A stretch of DNA of 64,000 nt, taken from the NCBI RefSeq assembly GCF_018143015.1, contig NC_054750.1, positions 10,258,501 to 10,322,500 of the forward strand, in the 5' to 3' direction. The notes under the pieces are model-generated. The model saw nothing but the letters and a program-made list of their open reading frames with translations. It was not told the DNA's origin and ran no database searches. This DNA is from Lytechinus variegatus (Eukaryota; Echinodermata; Echinoidea; Temnopleuroida; Toxopneustidae). A program made the translations under genes and the position numbers. Below are positions 37,230 through 48,079 of this stretch, piece after piece (position 1 is the first letter of the stretch; every line of letters starts with the position of its first letter).

Positions 37230-38666
37230 AATAAAATACTATGTTCTTGTTCATTGACCCAAAATGACCTTTGACCACGATCATGTGATCTAAGATGTGT
37301 GCAAAACAATCATTTATACTTGATTTCCCACATATGTCTATGTTTCATAATCTAGATCCATAAATTTTCCAAGTTATGATGCCAATTCAACAAATACCCC
37401 CAACATGACCAAAGTTCATTGACCGTAAATGACCTTTGCCCTTCGTCATGTGACCTGCAACTCGCACAAGTTGTTCAGCAATACTTCATTACCCTTATGT
37501 CCAAGTTTAATGAACTAGGTCCATATACTTTCTAAGTTATGATGATGTTTCAAAAACTTAACCTTAGGTTAAGATTTCGATATTGATTCCCCCAACATGG
37601 TGTACGTTCATTGACCCTAAATGACCTTTGACCTTAGTCATGTGACCTGAAACCAAGGCAGAATGTTCAGTAAAACTTGATTACCCTAATGTCTAAGTCT
37701 CATGGACTAGATCCATATACTTTCTAGTTTCTAAGTTATGATGTCATTTCAAAAAATTAACCTTAAGTAGGTTAAAATTTGATGTTGACGCCGTCAGAAA
37801 AGCGGCACCTATCGTCTTGCTGTGCTATGCAGGCTAGGCCCGTTTTGAAAGTCCATTTTTGATGCACGTGTACACGGCGTGTTTTTCGGTCGTGTACACG
37901 TTGTAAACACTGTGAGAGCGAGTTCTGTTTTCATGTCGACACGGACCCGCATCAATATGTCATAAAAAGGGGTCTATATAGCCTAAGTCACGGTTTTAAA
38001 GCTTACCTGAGAAGTTTGAAGTATCAATCCACAAAAATTGGTGCAAATTAAGTTTACTCGGCTTATAGCAGCGCATTAAATTAATAAAGAATGCAAAAGA
38101 AAATCATTGCAGGGCCCTCTCTATCGCCGACGCTCGGTGGATGCGCATTTTGTATACTGTACCGTACATGCATGCACAGATCGCTGCAGAACAAGTGTAA
38201 CTGAAGTTATCGATTGATTTTCATTATTATGTTGCCAATTTGAAGAGCGTTTGTTTGTAGGCTTGTGTGCGAGCGTATAACACGTAAGTTGTAGCGATGA
38301 TCGCTATCGCAATTGGTGATTCTCAAATTGACTCTGAGTGTGATTGAGCAACGCTTTCGAGCTTTTGAGACCGGAGCAGACCCATTTCGTGCCGATTTCG
38401 TGGTACAAAAACGTGAGTCTCCAGAAAGAATGTGGATTAAATTGGCGATTTTGGAAGTGAACTCACTCTGGATTAATTGAAATATGTTGACATATTAGTA
38501 ATTAAAACATGTGCAGTGTCTGAGAACTAAGATTTAATGTGAGGCTGTGAGCTTGTTTATGCAGATGCTACCGTGTACACGGTGATGGAATTTAGTACAC
38601 GTGCACTGACTTGACCGTGCGTGTACACGTGTACCCGAAACGGGCCTAATGCAGGCGAGACAAAAA
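37230..38666 (+). mobile_element. Tandem-repeat element P, interrupted
   Basis: It begins with three diverged units of about 170-180 bp. Each carries TTCATTGACC followed by AAATGACCTTTG and CATGTGACCTG (about 37250, 37423 and 37606), then TCTAAGTTATGATG. It ends in a unique tail (GTCAGAAAAGCGGCACCTAT ... ATGCAGGCGAGACAAAAA). The tail is split by the element at 37835-38648. It lies in AEBP2 intron 1. Its organisation resembles the short-repeat elements known from marine invertebrates. Compare 40785-41573. Confidence 0.75.
37835..38648. mobile_element. hAT-like non-autonomous element (814 bp) with 8 bp TSD
   Basis: Ends TAGGCCCGTTT and AAACGGGCCTA are perfect inverted repeats of 11 bp. It is flanked by ATGCAGGC at 37827-37834 and 38649-38656, an exact 8 bp duplication, the rule for hAT. 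Just inside both ends are ACGTGTACACG palindromes. No transposase frame. Confidence 0.9.
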
Positions 38667-39024
38667 TCAAACATTGCTTTTTAAGATTACATAAAAAATA
38701 CAAGGGGCAGACAGTCTTTCTTATTTCTTCAAATATTTCAGAACAAATGGAATTATATGAAAGTACATGTATATTGGATAGCAAATGCATTATTTTGTTG
38801 ATTAAAAGATGAACTTCATTTCTGTTAATGAGATTGATTTAAACACATAAAAATACTACCTTGGAATGATTGGAAAATATTGATTATACTTATAGTGCAC
38901 CAAAGAATTGGCATACTACTAGTATATGTTTCAAGATTTGAGGATTCAAAAAATGACTAGAAAGTCACTCAAGTCTGATGACATCAAAAACAATGAACAT
39001 ACAAATGAAGCAATGAATGAATGG

Positions 39025-39948
39025 CAGGCCTCGAAATAGGATTTTTGGGGGGCAAGGCCACTTTTTTGAGGGGCACTTTTTCACTGAGGCCAGGCAGCAG
39101 AGGGCACCAAGGCCATACAGAGGGGCACCAAGGCCACTTTTTAAGGGGCATGTAATAAATTATTTGTAGGTGTTACAGTTTCGCGGCGTGGGGGGGGGGG
39201 GCTTTCCATAGTCGATGTTATACATCAGATTCATTACCAAACCACATTATTTACTTAAGAAAAAATGAACTTTAATAGTCTGACAACACTCACTGTATAA
39301 GGTTTTAAAAGAAAGTTTCATTATTCTTCAGAATCACTTCAGGACAGGATAACACATCATTGCATTGCTTTGAGTCTTGAATTTGACATCCAACATGTAA
39401 CATGTACATATTAACAAATCAAGTAGAAGTACCTCTGGTAGAAGTAAATTAATTTCATCTAATTCTTTATCCTAAATTCAACCTTCCAACGATTGACATC
39501 AAAACACAACTCGGAGAAATTTTGTAATTGCTGTACATTTGTGTAGTACACATACGGAGCTCGCGCTCGTCCATTCTTATGCTGCAGCTTACATAGCATA
39601 TGTAAAGCGCGCTAGCGGCCGGCCAGCCAGCTGTGTATAGCTAGCTCATCGTTCGGCGCGGCTTCGGACTAGACTGCATACATGCACTGGACGTCGCTGG
39701 TAAAGCTAAGGTATTGAATACTTTTTGAGATTGGAGAAAAGTTTTCCTCGCTCAGAAAAAAAGGTGCAGACTTTCAAAAGGGGCACATTATATATCAGAA
39801 AAAGGGCACATTTATGAGAAAAAGGGCACCACGGCCATATAAAAAGGGCACATTTTTAGTGGCCGTAACTTTTAGCAAAAAGAAGAAGGGCATGACGGCC
39901 AGTAATGGGGGCATCGACGGCCATGGCCGTCGATTATTTCGAGGCCTG
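39025..39948. mobile_element. TIR element R (0.92 kb) with 6 bp TSD
   Basis: Left end CAGGCCTCGAAATAGG; right end, read backwards, CAGGCCTCGAAATAATCG. GAATGG lies on both sides (39019-39024 and 39949-39954). Subterminal repeats of GGGCAC and GGCCA / ACGGCC words fill both ends. The interior is more GC-rich around 39550-39690. It is in AEBP2 intron 1. The superfamily is not clear from the ends alone. Confidence 0.85.
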
Positions 39949-40415
39949 GAATGGACTACCCTGAAATATTCTGCCTTCAAATTTACAGGTAGGCTGTTTA
40001 TGAAATTAAAGAAGCAATCATTTGCAGTCAATTTTTTGTTGATAAGATTCTTTAGGTAACATGAAAAAAAACTTTCTTTTATATTTAAGTTAATATCAAA
40101 ATGAATCACCAGAATATTTACAAGGGATTTACAAGATTAAAACAAAGTTGTGGAACATGCAAGATATTAAAAAAAAACAGATAATAAATGAAAAAGATAA
40201 AACTTTCAGGGATGTGACTCAGAGAAGGGAAAGAGACTGACTTTCAAAGAGGGGGGAAAAACACAACCAGACCGCATGGGCATAAGAAAATAGGAGTAGG
40301 AGAGGACAAGCAGCTGAGAGACCCCTCCTCCTCAAACATGAAAATAACTTAAAATGATTCTTTTCATCTTCCCCACAAGTGAAGAGTAGGTTTCCTTTAA
40401 TGATGATCTACTTAC

Positions 40416-40490
40416 ATGGTTAGTATCAGGCCACTCCTTCCTTGAAGGCTTATCTCGTTCCTCATCCATCTGTGTTGATACCACCTACAC
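40416..40490 (-). CDS. AEBP2: AEBP2 exon 1 (start codon exon, with 5' UTR)
   Basis: The coding part is 40416-40469, reading MDEERDKPSRKEWPDTNH. It joins in phase 0 across the donor CAT|GTAAGT to exon 2 (PPLFHMSTST). The Met here is preferred over the internal Met24 because exon 2 has its own acceptor and the frame is open through it. A TTGGATGCAG acceptor ends at 40491, so 21 bases of 5' UTR precede the ATG and at least one non-coding exon lies upstream. The N-terminal residues are not conserved in AEBP2 proteins generally, so this exon is less certain than the others. Confidence 0.75.
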
Positions 40491-40784
40491 CTGCATCCAA
40501 GACAAGTGTAAATGGCTATTAAAGAGTCTATATATACAATTCATATAAATAATAATTCATCTTTCTATAAGACCATTGTGATCAATCCCCTGATATTGGT
40601 CATTGAATGTAATGAAGATGTCACTGCCCCTTAGAATAGGATTGTATATAGACCTACTATTTTGTTTTCTTCAAAAAATAAAGATGCAATTTACTGCAGA
40701 GCATTTGAAATCAGATTTCTCTTTCTGCATAGCACAATCTCTACAATATTTTCCTTTATTTAGAAAAACAAGGTAAAAGCGATT

Positions 40785-41573
40785 TTGTGTCTCGCCCACT
40801 TATGAAAATAACCAGAAATATCATGATTTGCGAGGGCACGCAACAGAATTGTATCGAAAGTTCATTGTGAAATTACTGGGATGGAATAACACTTGTCATA
40901 AGAGTCTTGCACTTAAACTTTAATATTGACCTCAAAATGAACTTTGACCATACCATGTGACCTCCAAACACAATAACATGCAGGTCCCTATGCCTATGTA
41001 CATCTACCATCCAAATTTGGTTGAAAAGTTAGGCGTCATTAGAGTCTTGCATGTAAACTTTAACGTTGACCTGAAAATGACCTTTGATATTACCATGTGA
41101 CCTTCGACTACAGCATAACATGCAGGTCCCCCAAGTCCATATACCATCCAAGTTTGGTTGAAAAGTGACTTACGGTTGCAGAGTTATGTGTCATAAGAGA
41201 GTCTTGCATGAAAACTTTAATGTTGACCTGAAAATGACCTTGACCTTACCATGTGACCTTCGACTGCGGCATAACATGCAGGTCCCATATGTACATCTAC
41301 CATCCAAATTTGGTTGAAAAGTGATTTATGGTTGCAAAGTTAGGTGTCATTAGAGTCTTGCATGTAAACTTTAACGTTGACCTGAAAATGACCTTTGATC
41401 TTACCATGTGACCTTCGACTACAGCATAACACGCAGGGCTCCCAAGTCCATCTACCATCCAAGTTTGGTTAAAAAGTGACTTACGGTTGAGGAGTTATGT
41501 GTCATTAGGTTTGTGACGGACGGACGACATTTGGATCCCGCAGTCTCGCCTTCACCTCTGGTGGGCGAGAAAA
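40785..41573. mobile_element. Tandem-repeat element Q, four units of 140-157 bp
   Basis: The ends form a short inverted repeat (TCTCGCCCAC at left, GTGGGCGAGA at right). Inside, AGAGTCTTGCATGTAAACTT or close variants recur at 40901, 41041, 41198 and 41352. Each is followed by GTTGACCTGAAAATGACC and CATGTGACCTTCGACT. A GACGGACGGACGAC run and the tail ACCTCTGGTGGGCGAGAAA close it. The end GGCGAGA(C)AAAA is shared with element P at 37230-38666. Confidence 0.85.
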
Positions 41574-41616
41574 AAAATATTATGCACCAGGAATAACCTT
41601 TTGGCTGACATATCTT

Positions 41617-43964
41617 TTAAAGGGGAATCCAGCCTTGGCCATAAAATGTTGTGTTGGGAAGGAGAAAAATAAATTAAACAGAATGGTGAAAGTTTGAAAG
41701 AAATCGGACAAGCAACATATAGCTGCTTTAAAATTGAGATCACTAATAGTATGTAGATTTTAAATTGGCAACTGGGTAAGTAAATTATGACAAGGGGTAA
41801 GGACAACTTTACTATAAGCCACGTACTTTATTATCAGGGACTTGTGGTTTTTCTCCTAAGTACCCAATCTCCTGGGGCAGGTACATGTAGTATATTGTTT
41901 AATGTCCTCATGAAAGAAAAATATACTTTGAAATACAATTTTGGGAAAAATTACATTTAAGCCATAATATTTATTTGAGTCATATCGATTATTTTGAAAA
42001 CCGGTGTTCGACAGCTCTAATTCGATCGAACATCGATGCATCGAATATTGAAGGCGGGGAAAATTTAGTCTTTTGTTTTTGCGTCGATGCGATGCGCTTT
42101 GCATATGCACTACGCACTGACGGTATGCGCTGGCGTTGGCCGGGTGAGCGTTGCACAAGCAGATGACAGAGCAAAGTTCGTTTGTATTTTCCATGATCAC
42201 AAAACACACAAAAAAGGCCGGGGACCAAAGCAGAATTCTTCCCAAAATATCTTCAACAATGATATTTGCAGATGACAACATATAAGTTCAAAATGAAACA
42301 ATAATAAAGACATGAATCACGCAGAGTCGATCCGAATGATTTTCGGTCGACTAGCATTCGCAGTCCATTCACCAGCCCCGTCCGCAGCTCCGTACACTCA
42401 CTCTCCCGAAACGACAGGCGTGCTTGGCGTCAGCGCCAGCAAACAAGTGCAATCAACGGAGAGTGCTGTAACTTGCCTGAGATTGTGTAGTTGGATCCAA
42501 AATGAGCTCCAAATAAATTTATGGGAATAAATACGTAATTTTCTCTGGATGGTCATTTGAATTGCTATTCAATGCTGATATAACGATTGTGAGGAAAGAT
42601 TGTGGAATATGAGTTATGACGATGTTCGAGAATTAATCCTGATGACAATCCAGTTTTTTTTAGACGCAATGGAGCATGCGATCAAAATAAATACGAATGG
42701 TTCGAATCGAGCCCTAAATTCATCTAAATTATTACGATTTAACAAGATTTTATGGTCATACTAAGAATATTGACGATGTCAGCAAAGTATGTTATGTTCA
42801 TATGGAAGAAATAATACTGGGATTATTTCTATTGTTATTCCATCTCTGGACGTCTCCTCCAAGCTCCGAGAAAATGAGTACAATGCGCATGCGTGTTTGA
42901 TGACGTATGACATATTTTCCCATTCATGAAATCAGAGCCCAAAGTTGGGCACAAACTAGCTTCAAATTGATGGGAAAAATATCAAACGCAATTTTCTCTG
43001 TTTTGTCATGTTAAATGTTATTATATGGTGATATTACGAACTTGAACAGAGTTTTTGCATGTAGACAATGTTCGAGAATCAATCCTGACGTGATGATTAT
43101 TTTTTTTAGACAAGTGCACTAGCTCGACTCAAGTCAAGTCGATCGTCATGAGATGTCCGCCATTGAAACTTGAAACGAAATACAAACGTTTCACATCAAG
43201 CTCTAAATTCATATTAATGATTATCATATGCAAATTATTGTTAAATATTACGATTAAATAATGTTCTATGGTCATGATTTTAATATTGTTCATGAAAGCA
43301 AGATTTTACGTTGATCGCGTCAATTTCCGGCCATTTTCTGGTTTGATTAAAGAACAGTACTGCGCATGCACGATCGATGGCCATGACTTCCATTCATGAA
43401 TTCATCGTGCATAAATTATCTCGGCACAAGCAGACGAGTAAGACTCGAACTATGATCGAAATAAACTTCAAATTAATGGTGAATAGCATCATAATTACTC
43501 ATTCGGTTTCATTTTGGGGGCAATAGAAATCAAGAAAGTAGTAGTAAAGTTGGACATTACTGATATTTTGATGATTGATTGTGTAAACCAAACGAATCGG
43601 CCGGCCGACGTATTTTTTTTTTTTTTCGATGCACCGATTTTGCAAAATCTGCACCGGTGTTCGATGACATCGATCGAACACCGATTTTAAAATCGATTCG
43701 ACTCAGGCTTAAAAAATACATTTTAGCCATAATATTTATTAGAGTACACAGAAGAGTAGTCCTTGCCTTTAATACATCACTATGACATCCCATATGCAGA
43801 CAATTTGAAGTCTCCATGAGTATTGTGATTGCCAATATTTACAACTTTTGAAAATTCATAACTTTCTTGTTGTTTGTCCAATATTGTTCAAACTTTCACC
43901 TATCAATTTGTCTGATTTTTCTTTTTCTTGTAAAAACAAGTTATTTGGGTTGGATTCCCCTTTA
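41617..43964. mobile_element. TTAA MITE S, interrupted by a 1.75 kb unit
   Basis: The ends AGGGGAATCCAGCC and, read backwards from the right, AGGGGAATCCAACC are inverted repeats flanked by TTAA. The arms continue with GGTGAAAGTTTGAA and a GAC(A)AgCAACA word on both sides. The element would be about 0.6 kb without the insert at about 41953-43735. Confidence 0.8.
41953..43735. mobile_element. Insert T within MITE S, with inner tandem units
   Basis: The left boundary (GAGTCATATCGATTATTTTG, CCGGTGTTCGACAG) and the right boundary read backwards (GAGTCGAATCGATTTTAAAA, CGGTGTTCGATCG) are inverted repeats. Inside, a unit of about 450 bp is repeated (ATGTTCGAGAAT at 42622 and 43068; a partial third from about 43465). 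A direct repeat of about 35 bases (ATTTAAGCCATAATATTTAT and its right-hand match) flanks the insert. No coding frame is supported. Confidence 0.65.
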
Positions 43965-44015
43965 ACGTTCAGAGTCGAGTCAGACTCAGAGCCAAAAAAG
44001 CGATGATGTCTGACC

Positions 44016-44086
44016 GAGAATATTAAGAGTTTGGGAAAATATTCCACGAATCAGTAGAATATCTTTCCAAACTCTTAGAATATTTC
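44016..44086. repeat. Hairpin, about 28 bp stem
   Basis: AGAATATTAAGAGTTTGGGA pairs with its near complement around TCCAAACTCTTAGAATATT, with a short AT-rich loop. It directly follows the right end of MITE S. Confidence 0.7.
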
Positions 44087-44908
44087 TGGTATTTTCTGAG
44101 CCATCCAATATAATGATATTTATGTTTGACCTGCGACCGATCGCATGCGATGTTTTGAAATCGGCCCTGAATAATACGTGTGAGGAATTAGATACTGGCC
44201 CAAAATCACCAATCTTGAGGATAACCAGAGGATGGACACGGATTGAAATACGTAACGGGTGTAGAGTAAGAAATTAAGAGCTTTCTCATGGTATTTTTTT
44301 TCTTGAATTTTTACAATAAATAACATTTTCATCCCACCTTTGTCAATCGAAATATCCGATTGAGCTCACCATCTTTGAAGTTCGGGTAGGTGGAGTGTAG
44401 TGGTAGTGAAGTGCATGTTTGGACCTCATTGGTACTAGGAGTGGTGAAGTGGAGTAAAGCCTGCACGAACTTCGCTCGAGATAACTGAGAATTTGAACGA
44501 TATGTTTATCTAACGTTGAGATAAAATTGAAAAGTGAAATACAGCTGTTCCTGATTGCCATATTTGGAAAAGTAGTTGGCATATTGTTTATTGACCTCGA
44601 AATGTGACTGAGAGATTTACCATGACATTTGTTTCTGGTGTAGAAATTCGCTTGAAGAATTCGGTCGGTGCGAATTGCATTAGCGCCGAGATTCGTTTTT
44701 GGTCACACACATACCAGTACGTGGGACCGTTGATGGAGCGGGCGTTGACTGATCAGTGATACAGATTTGCTCATCAAACAAGTTAGGCTAGAGCTAGCTT
44801 TAGCTTTCTCATCACAGTGAATTCAATAAATAACGCGAAAAAAAGTATATCATAATCTAGCGAGCAAGATATTATAATAAATAAGCAATAGTTAGTTAAA
44901 ATACTTAC

Positions 44909-45060
44909 TCACACTGACCAAATTCACCCCTAAAAAAAGTACGACTTTCTTTGTTCACGTCTTGGGCTCCAATTGGCGACCATTAGCAAACAACTGAGAT
45001 CGGACGAGGATAGCGACAGAAAAAGATGCATTATGTCTTCAAATAGGCATGACTGAAAGA
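44909..45060 (-). promoter_or_regulatory. Possible non-coding first exon or promoter zone of AEBP2
   Basis: AEBP2 exon 1 has an acceptor, so a 5' exon must exist upstream on the minus strand. A consensus donor (GTGA|GTAAGT at 44909/44908) follows a moderately GC-rich stretch here. Nothing ties the two together directly. The call rests on donor quality and position alone. Confidence 0.25.
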
Positions 45061-45066
45061 AAAAGT

Positions 45067-45577
45067 ATGGAAGCTTAAAAGTGCCACCGAGATGTTGAGA
45101 TAATTATCTCGGGAAGTCGACATCTTGATAGCAAAAGATAAGATGACGAGATCCCAGATCTCATCATGTCGACATCTTTTAGAAGAGATGACAAGATCCC
45201 GGACCTCATCATGTTGACATCTTTAAGAAGAGAGCGATGTTGAGATGACAAGATCCTGGATCTCATCATGTCAACATCTTTAAGAAGAGATGATGAGATG
45301 ACAAGATCCCGGATCTCATCATGTTGACATCTTTTAGAAGAGATGATGAGATGACAAGATCTCGTAACTCGTCATGTCTACATCTTTAAGAGGATCTCAT
45401 CATCTCTTCTAAAAGATGTCGACATGATGAGATCCGGAATCTTGTCATCTCATCATCTCTTCTAAAAGATGTCGACATGATGAGATCCAGGATCTCGTCA
45501 TCTGATCTTTTGCTATCAAGATATCGACTTCCCAAGATAAGTATCTCAACATCTCGGTGGCACTTTTAAGCTTCCAT
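45067..45577. mobile_element. Large foldback element with repeated GATGAGATC modules (511 bp)
   Basis: The terminal arms ATGGAAGCTTAAAAGTGCCA are exact inverted repeats, continuing CCGAGATGTTGAGATAATTA against CCGAGATGTTGAGATACTTA. The interior is a chain of about 50 bp modules (CTCATCATGTCGACATCTTT, AGAAGAGATGATGAGATGAC, AAGATCCCGGAT). They occur about four times forward and then twice inverted. Confidence 0.9.
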
Positions 45578-45954
45578 AAAAAAGAGTAGTTTAATAATAA
45601 TAATAATAACCAACATGCTTTTATAGCGCATATCACTGCCAAATGCGTCCCTATGGCTGTGCGCTTGATTGGATATTTGTTTGTTTTAACCCGTCGTATC
45701 ATGCCACCCCGGTGTGCCGCCCTCAGCTCTTCCATCCGACTTCAAAAGTGGTAAGAAGTAAATAGGTAAAAAAAATGGTAGAGGAAAAAAAAAACTGGGG
45801 TAAAATTGACAGGAGTGAAAATGCCAGGGGTAAAAAATGGCAGAGATAAAAAAGATCCAAAAATTTTTGGAAATTTCATGCTTTCAATAAGACATGAAAA
45901 ATTAAATTTTAGAGCAGTTTTTGTCATCATGAAAAAAGGATGTGATTGTATCTA

Positions 45955-46420
45955 AGTGAAGAATTAATGCAAGCGCGAAGTGCGAGTTGAAATTTTTAAT
46001 ATACTGACCAAAAGGAGAACCTTTTAAAAACTGCATTTATTGACTGCATGAATAAGATACAGTTACATATCTTACCAATCGAAAAATGCGAGCGTGGAGC
46101 GCAATCGAGCTCAAATTTTCTGAAATTCTAACCGGAAAACTGGACATTCTCGGCATTTTAATTAACCAGGAACAGAATGACTCATACCTTAATAAACAGT
46201 GCGAGCGCAAAACACCGTCGAGCCAAAAATGTGTAATATTCCAACCTGAAAACTGAACTTATTTCATTCACTCGTCTTCCTCCTCTTATATAAGTTTCCC
46301 CTTCTTTTCCCTTCTCCTCTCTTTTCCCTTCTTTTTCTTTCTTTCCTCCTTTTTTTTGCTCCACGGGGGGGGGGCAGTGGGCCCCTCGGACCACTCCCCC
46401 CCATCCACCTATGATCATCC
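45955..46420. repeat. Tandem-repeat element, about three 115 bp units
   Basis: Diverged units begin GCGCGAAGTGCGAGTTGAAA (45973), GCGAGCGTGGAGCGCAATCG (46088) and GCGAGCGCAAAACACCGTCG (46201). Each leads into CCAACCTGAAAACTGAAC or a close variant. A CT-rich tract and a poly-G run at 46364 follow. Confidence 0.65.
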
Positions 46421-46852
46421 CACCAAATGAATATTCACTCAGATTGTTAAAATACTTTAACATTTCATGTTTAAGATCAGATTTTGATTAAATTTTCAGT
46501 ATTTTACTCAGTGAATTTCACTTCTCAGCCCGGAGTATGTACACCTTTAATATGAATATCCCATTAAAAATCTAACTTGTTTGTTGATTTGAAGATACAG
46601 TAATGGATTTCTGTCAATTTTGGGTCATCCACTGATCTCTCCTTTATCTGGATGGGAACAATAACGCTGATTGGCCTATTCCGTGTTGAAGCACCGGAAG
46701 TTGGTACCTCCGCACGCCGAGTTCCCCCAAAAAGCCAAAATCGGAGTAGAGTCTGGTTCACGGCAATGGTGTCAATTCTTAATTATACTTACCAGGTCAA
46801 CTCTTATAACAGCACTTTTCAATGTGAATTTATACCTGATACAAAGTTTAAG

Positions 46853-46933
46853 ATGTCGTCCTGTGCCACGTATAATTGCACTCATCGTGACGACCGTGGA
46901 AACAGAGAAAAGGGGATTACTTTTCGCAGATAA
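46853..46933 (+). pseudogene. Isolated THAP-domain first exon, apparently dead
   Basis: The frame reads MSSCATYNCTHRDDRGNREK then GITFRR and stops. This is the start of a THAP DNA-binding domain (C2CH zinc finger). C4 and C9 are the first two zinc ligands, R12 follows, and GITFRR fits the conserved GxxFHxFP turn where this gene family commonly has a splice site. The second half (the Trp, the C-x2-H pair and the AVPTIF end) is absent downstream on this strand within several hundred bases. The splice donor expected after TTTCGCAG (46929) is ATAAGA, not GTAAGA, and a stop results. An intact THAP gene using a far exon is unlikely because no GT donor is present. THAP domains occur both in host regulators and in P-element transposases. 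Confidence 0.6.
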
Positions 46934-47312
46934 GACAAGCTGGTGAACTGCATAAATGTAGTCCCATGTGCTCAAATACATGTGTGGTAATTCTAAATTA
47001 CCAGAGCAAGTTTCCAAAACTTTAAAACTCCAGGGGGGGTATCGATTGTTGTGATTTCTCTGGAAGCGTGATGAATTTAAACCATGATTCAAATCAATAT
47101 TCAGTGTATTAATATTCACAAATGTTACTAAGTTTTATGAGTTTATCAGTCATGTTTGGACAGAAGAATATCACGAGACACGAAAATACTGACCGTACGT
47201 GTAGCCTGTATTCTGAAACTTGAATCTGCCGTTTCGGAGGAGTTAAAAAAAATTGATTTTTTGCGCGAAGCATAGATCCTGACCGAAATAGACAGATTTT
47301 GGGGAAAAGGAC

Positions 47313-47872
47313 CCCGGGGGGCCACTTCCATTCACGAGTGGATACCATGCGCGACCATGGGGTCTCGAAAAGCACCCTAAACACATAATTTCCATATTCT
47401 GAAAATGCAGTGCACCCCTTAACAAGTATTGGCGTGTGAAACCCTACCCTTAACAAGTATTGGAAACAAAACGATACTCTTGGCAAATATTCCCTGAAGT
47501 GAACCCCTAAACAAGTACAGGTATGTTTTATTGTTACAGGTCATTCGGTCGTTGGCTTTATACCTTATTTGGTTTAGTACGACCCCACCTTCTACACCTC
47601 GCGCAAATCGGACTCTAAACACGACGTGTTGGGGCAAAAAGGGCATCCTTTATAAAACATTTTAATTTTGTTTTATCATCCCCGCAAATTCGACCCTAAA
47701 CACATAATTTTCCTAGCAAAATAGATACCCTTTTTTCATTATTTTTGTGTTTTTGACACCCTTATCACGTTACGTACGTAACGTGCCCTATCGTGAAAAA
47801 GACATCCTTTTTACGTGTTTTTTGGTCGCGCATGGTATCCACTCGTCAATGTAAGTGCCCCCCCCCCCCGGG
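47313..47872. mobile_element. TIR element V with CCCGGGGGG ends and 8 bp TSD
   Basis: The inverted ends are about 45 bp. Left CCCGGGGGGCCACTTCCATT then ACGAGTGGATACCATGCGCG; the right end read backwards gives the same string with a longer G run. AAAAGGAC lies on both sides (47305-47312 and 47873-47880). Inside are repeated CCTAAACACATAATTT and CTTAACAAGTATTGG words. Non-coding. Confidence 0.9.
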
Positions 47873-48079
47873 AAAAGGACTGGATCTACAAGGTATTCTG
47901 AAAATTATTTTATCTTTTATTTGTGAAAGGACGATAAAATTTAGAAGCTATAGTTACATGTACGTTAGGACTAGGACTTTATATAGGGGGCTCATGTAAC
48001 TTGTGGCATGTGAATTTGTGATATTTTTTCCAAGAGCTCATTTTAAAAAAAAGTACCTAAAAAGACATTAAGCTCAGAG

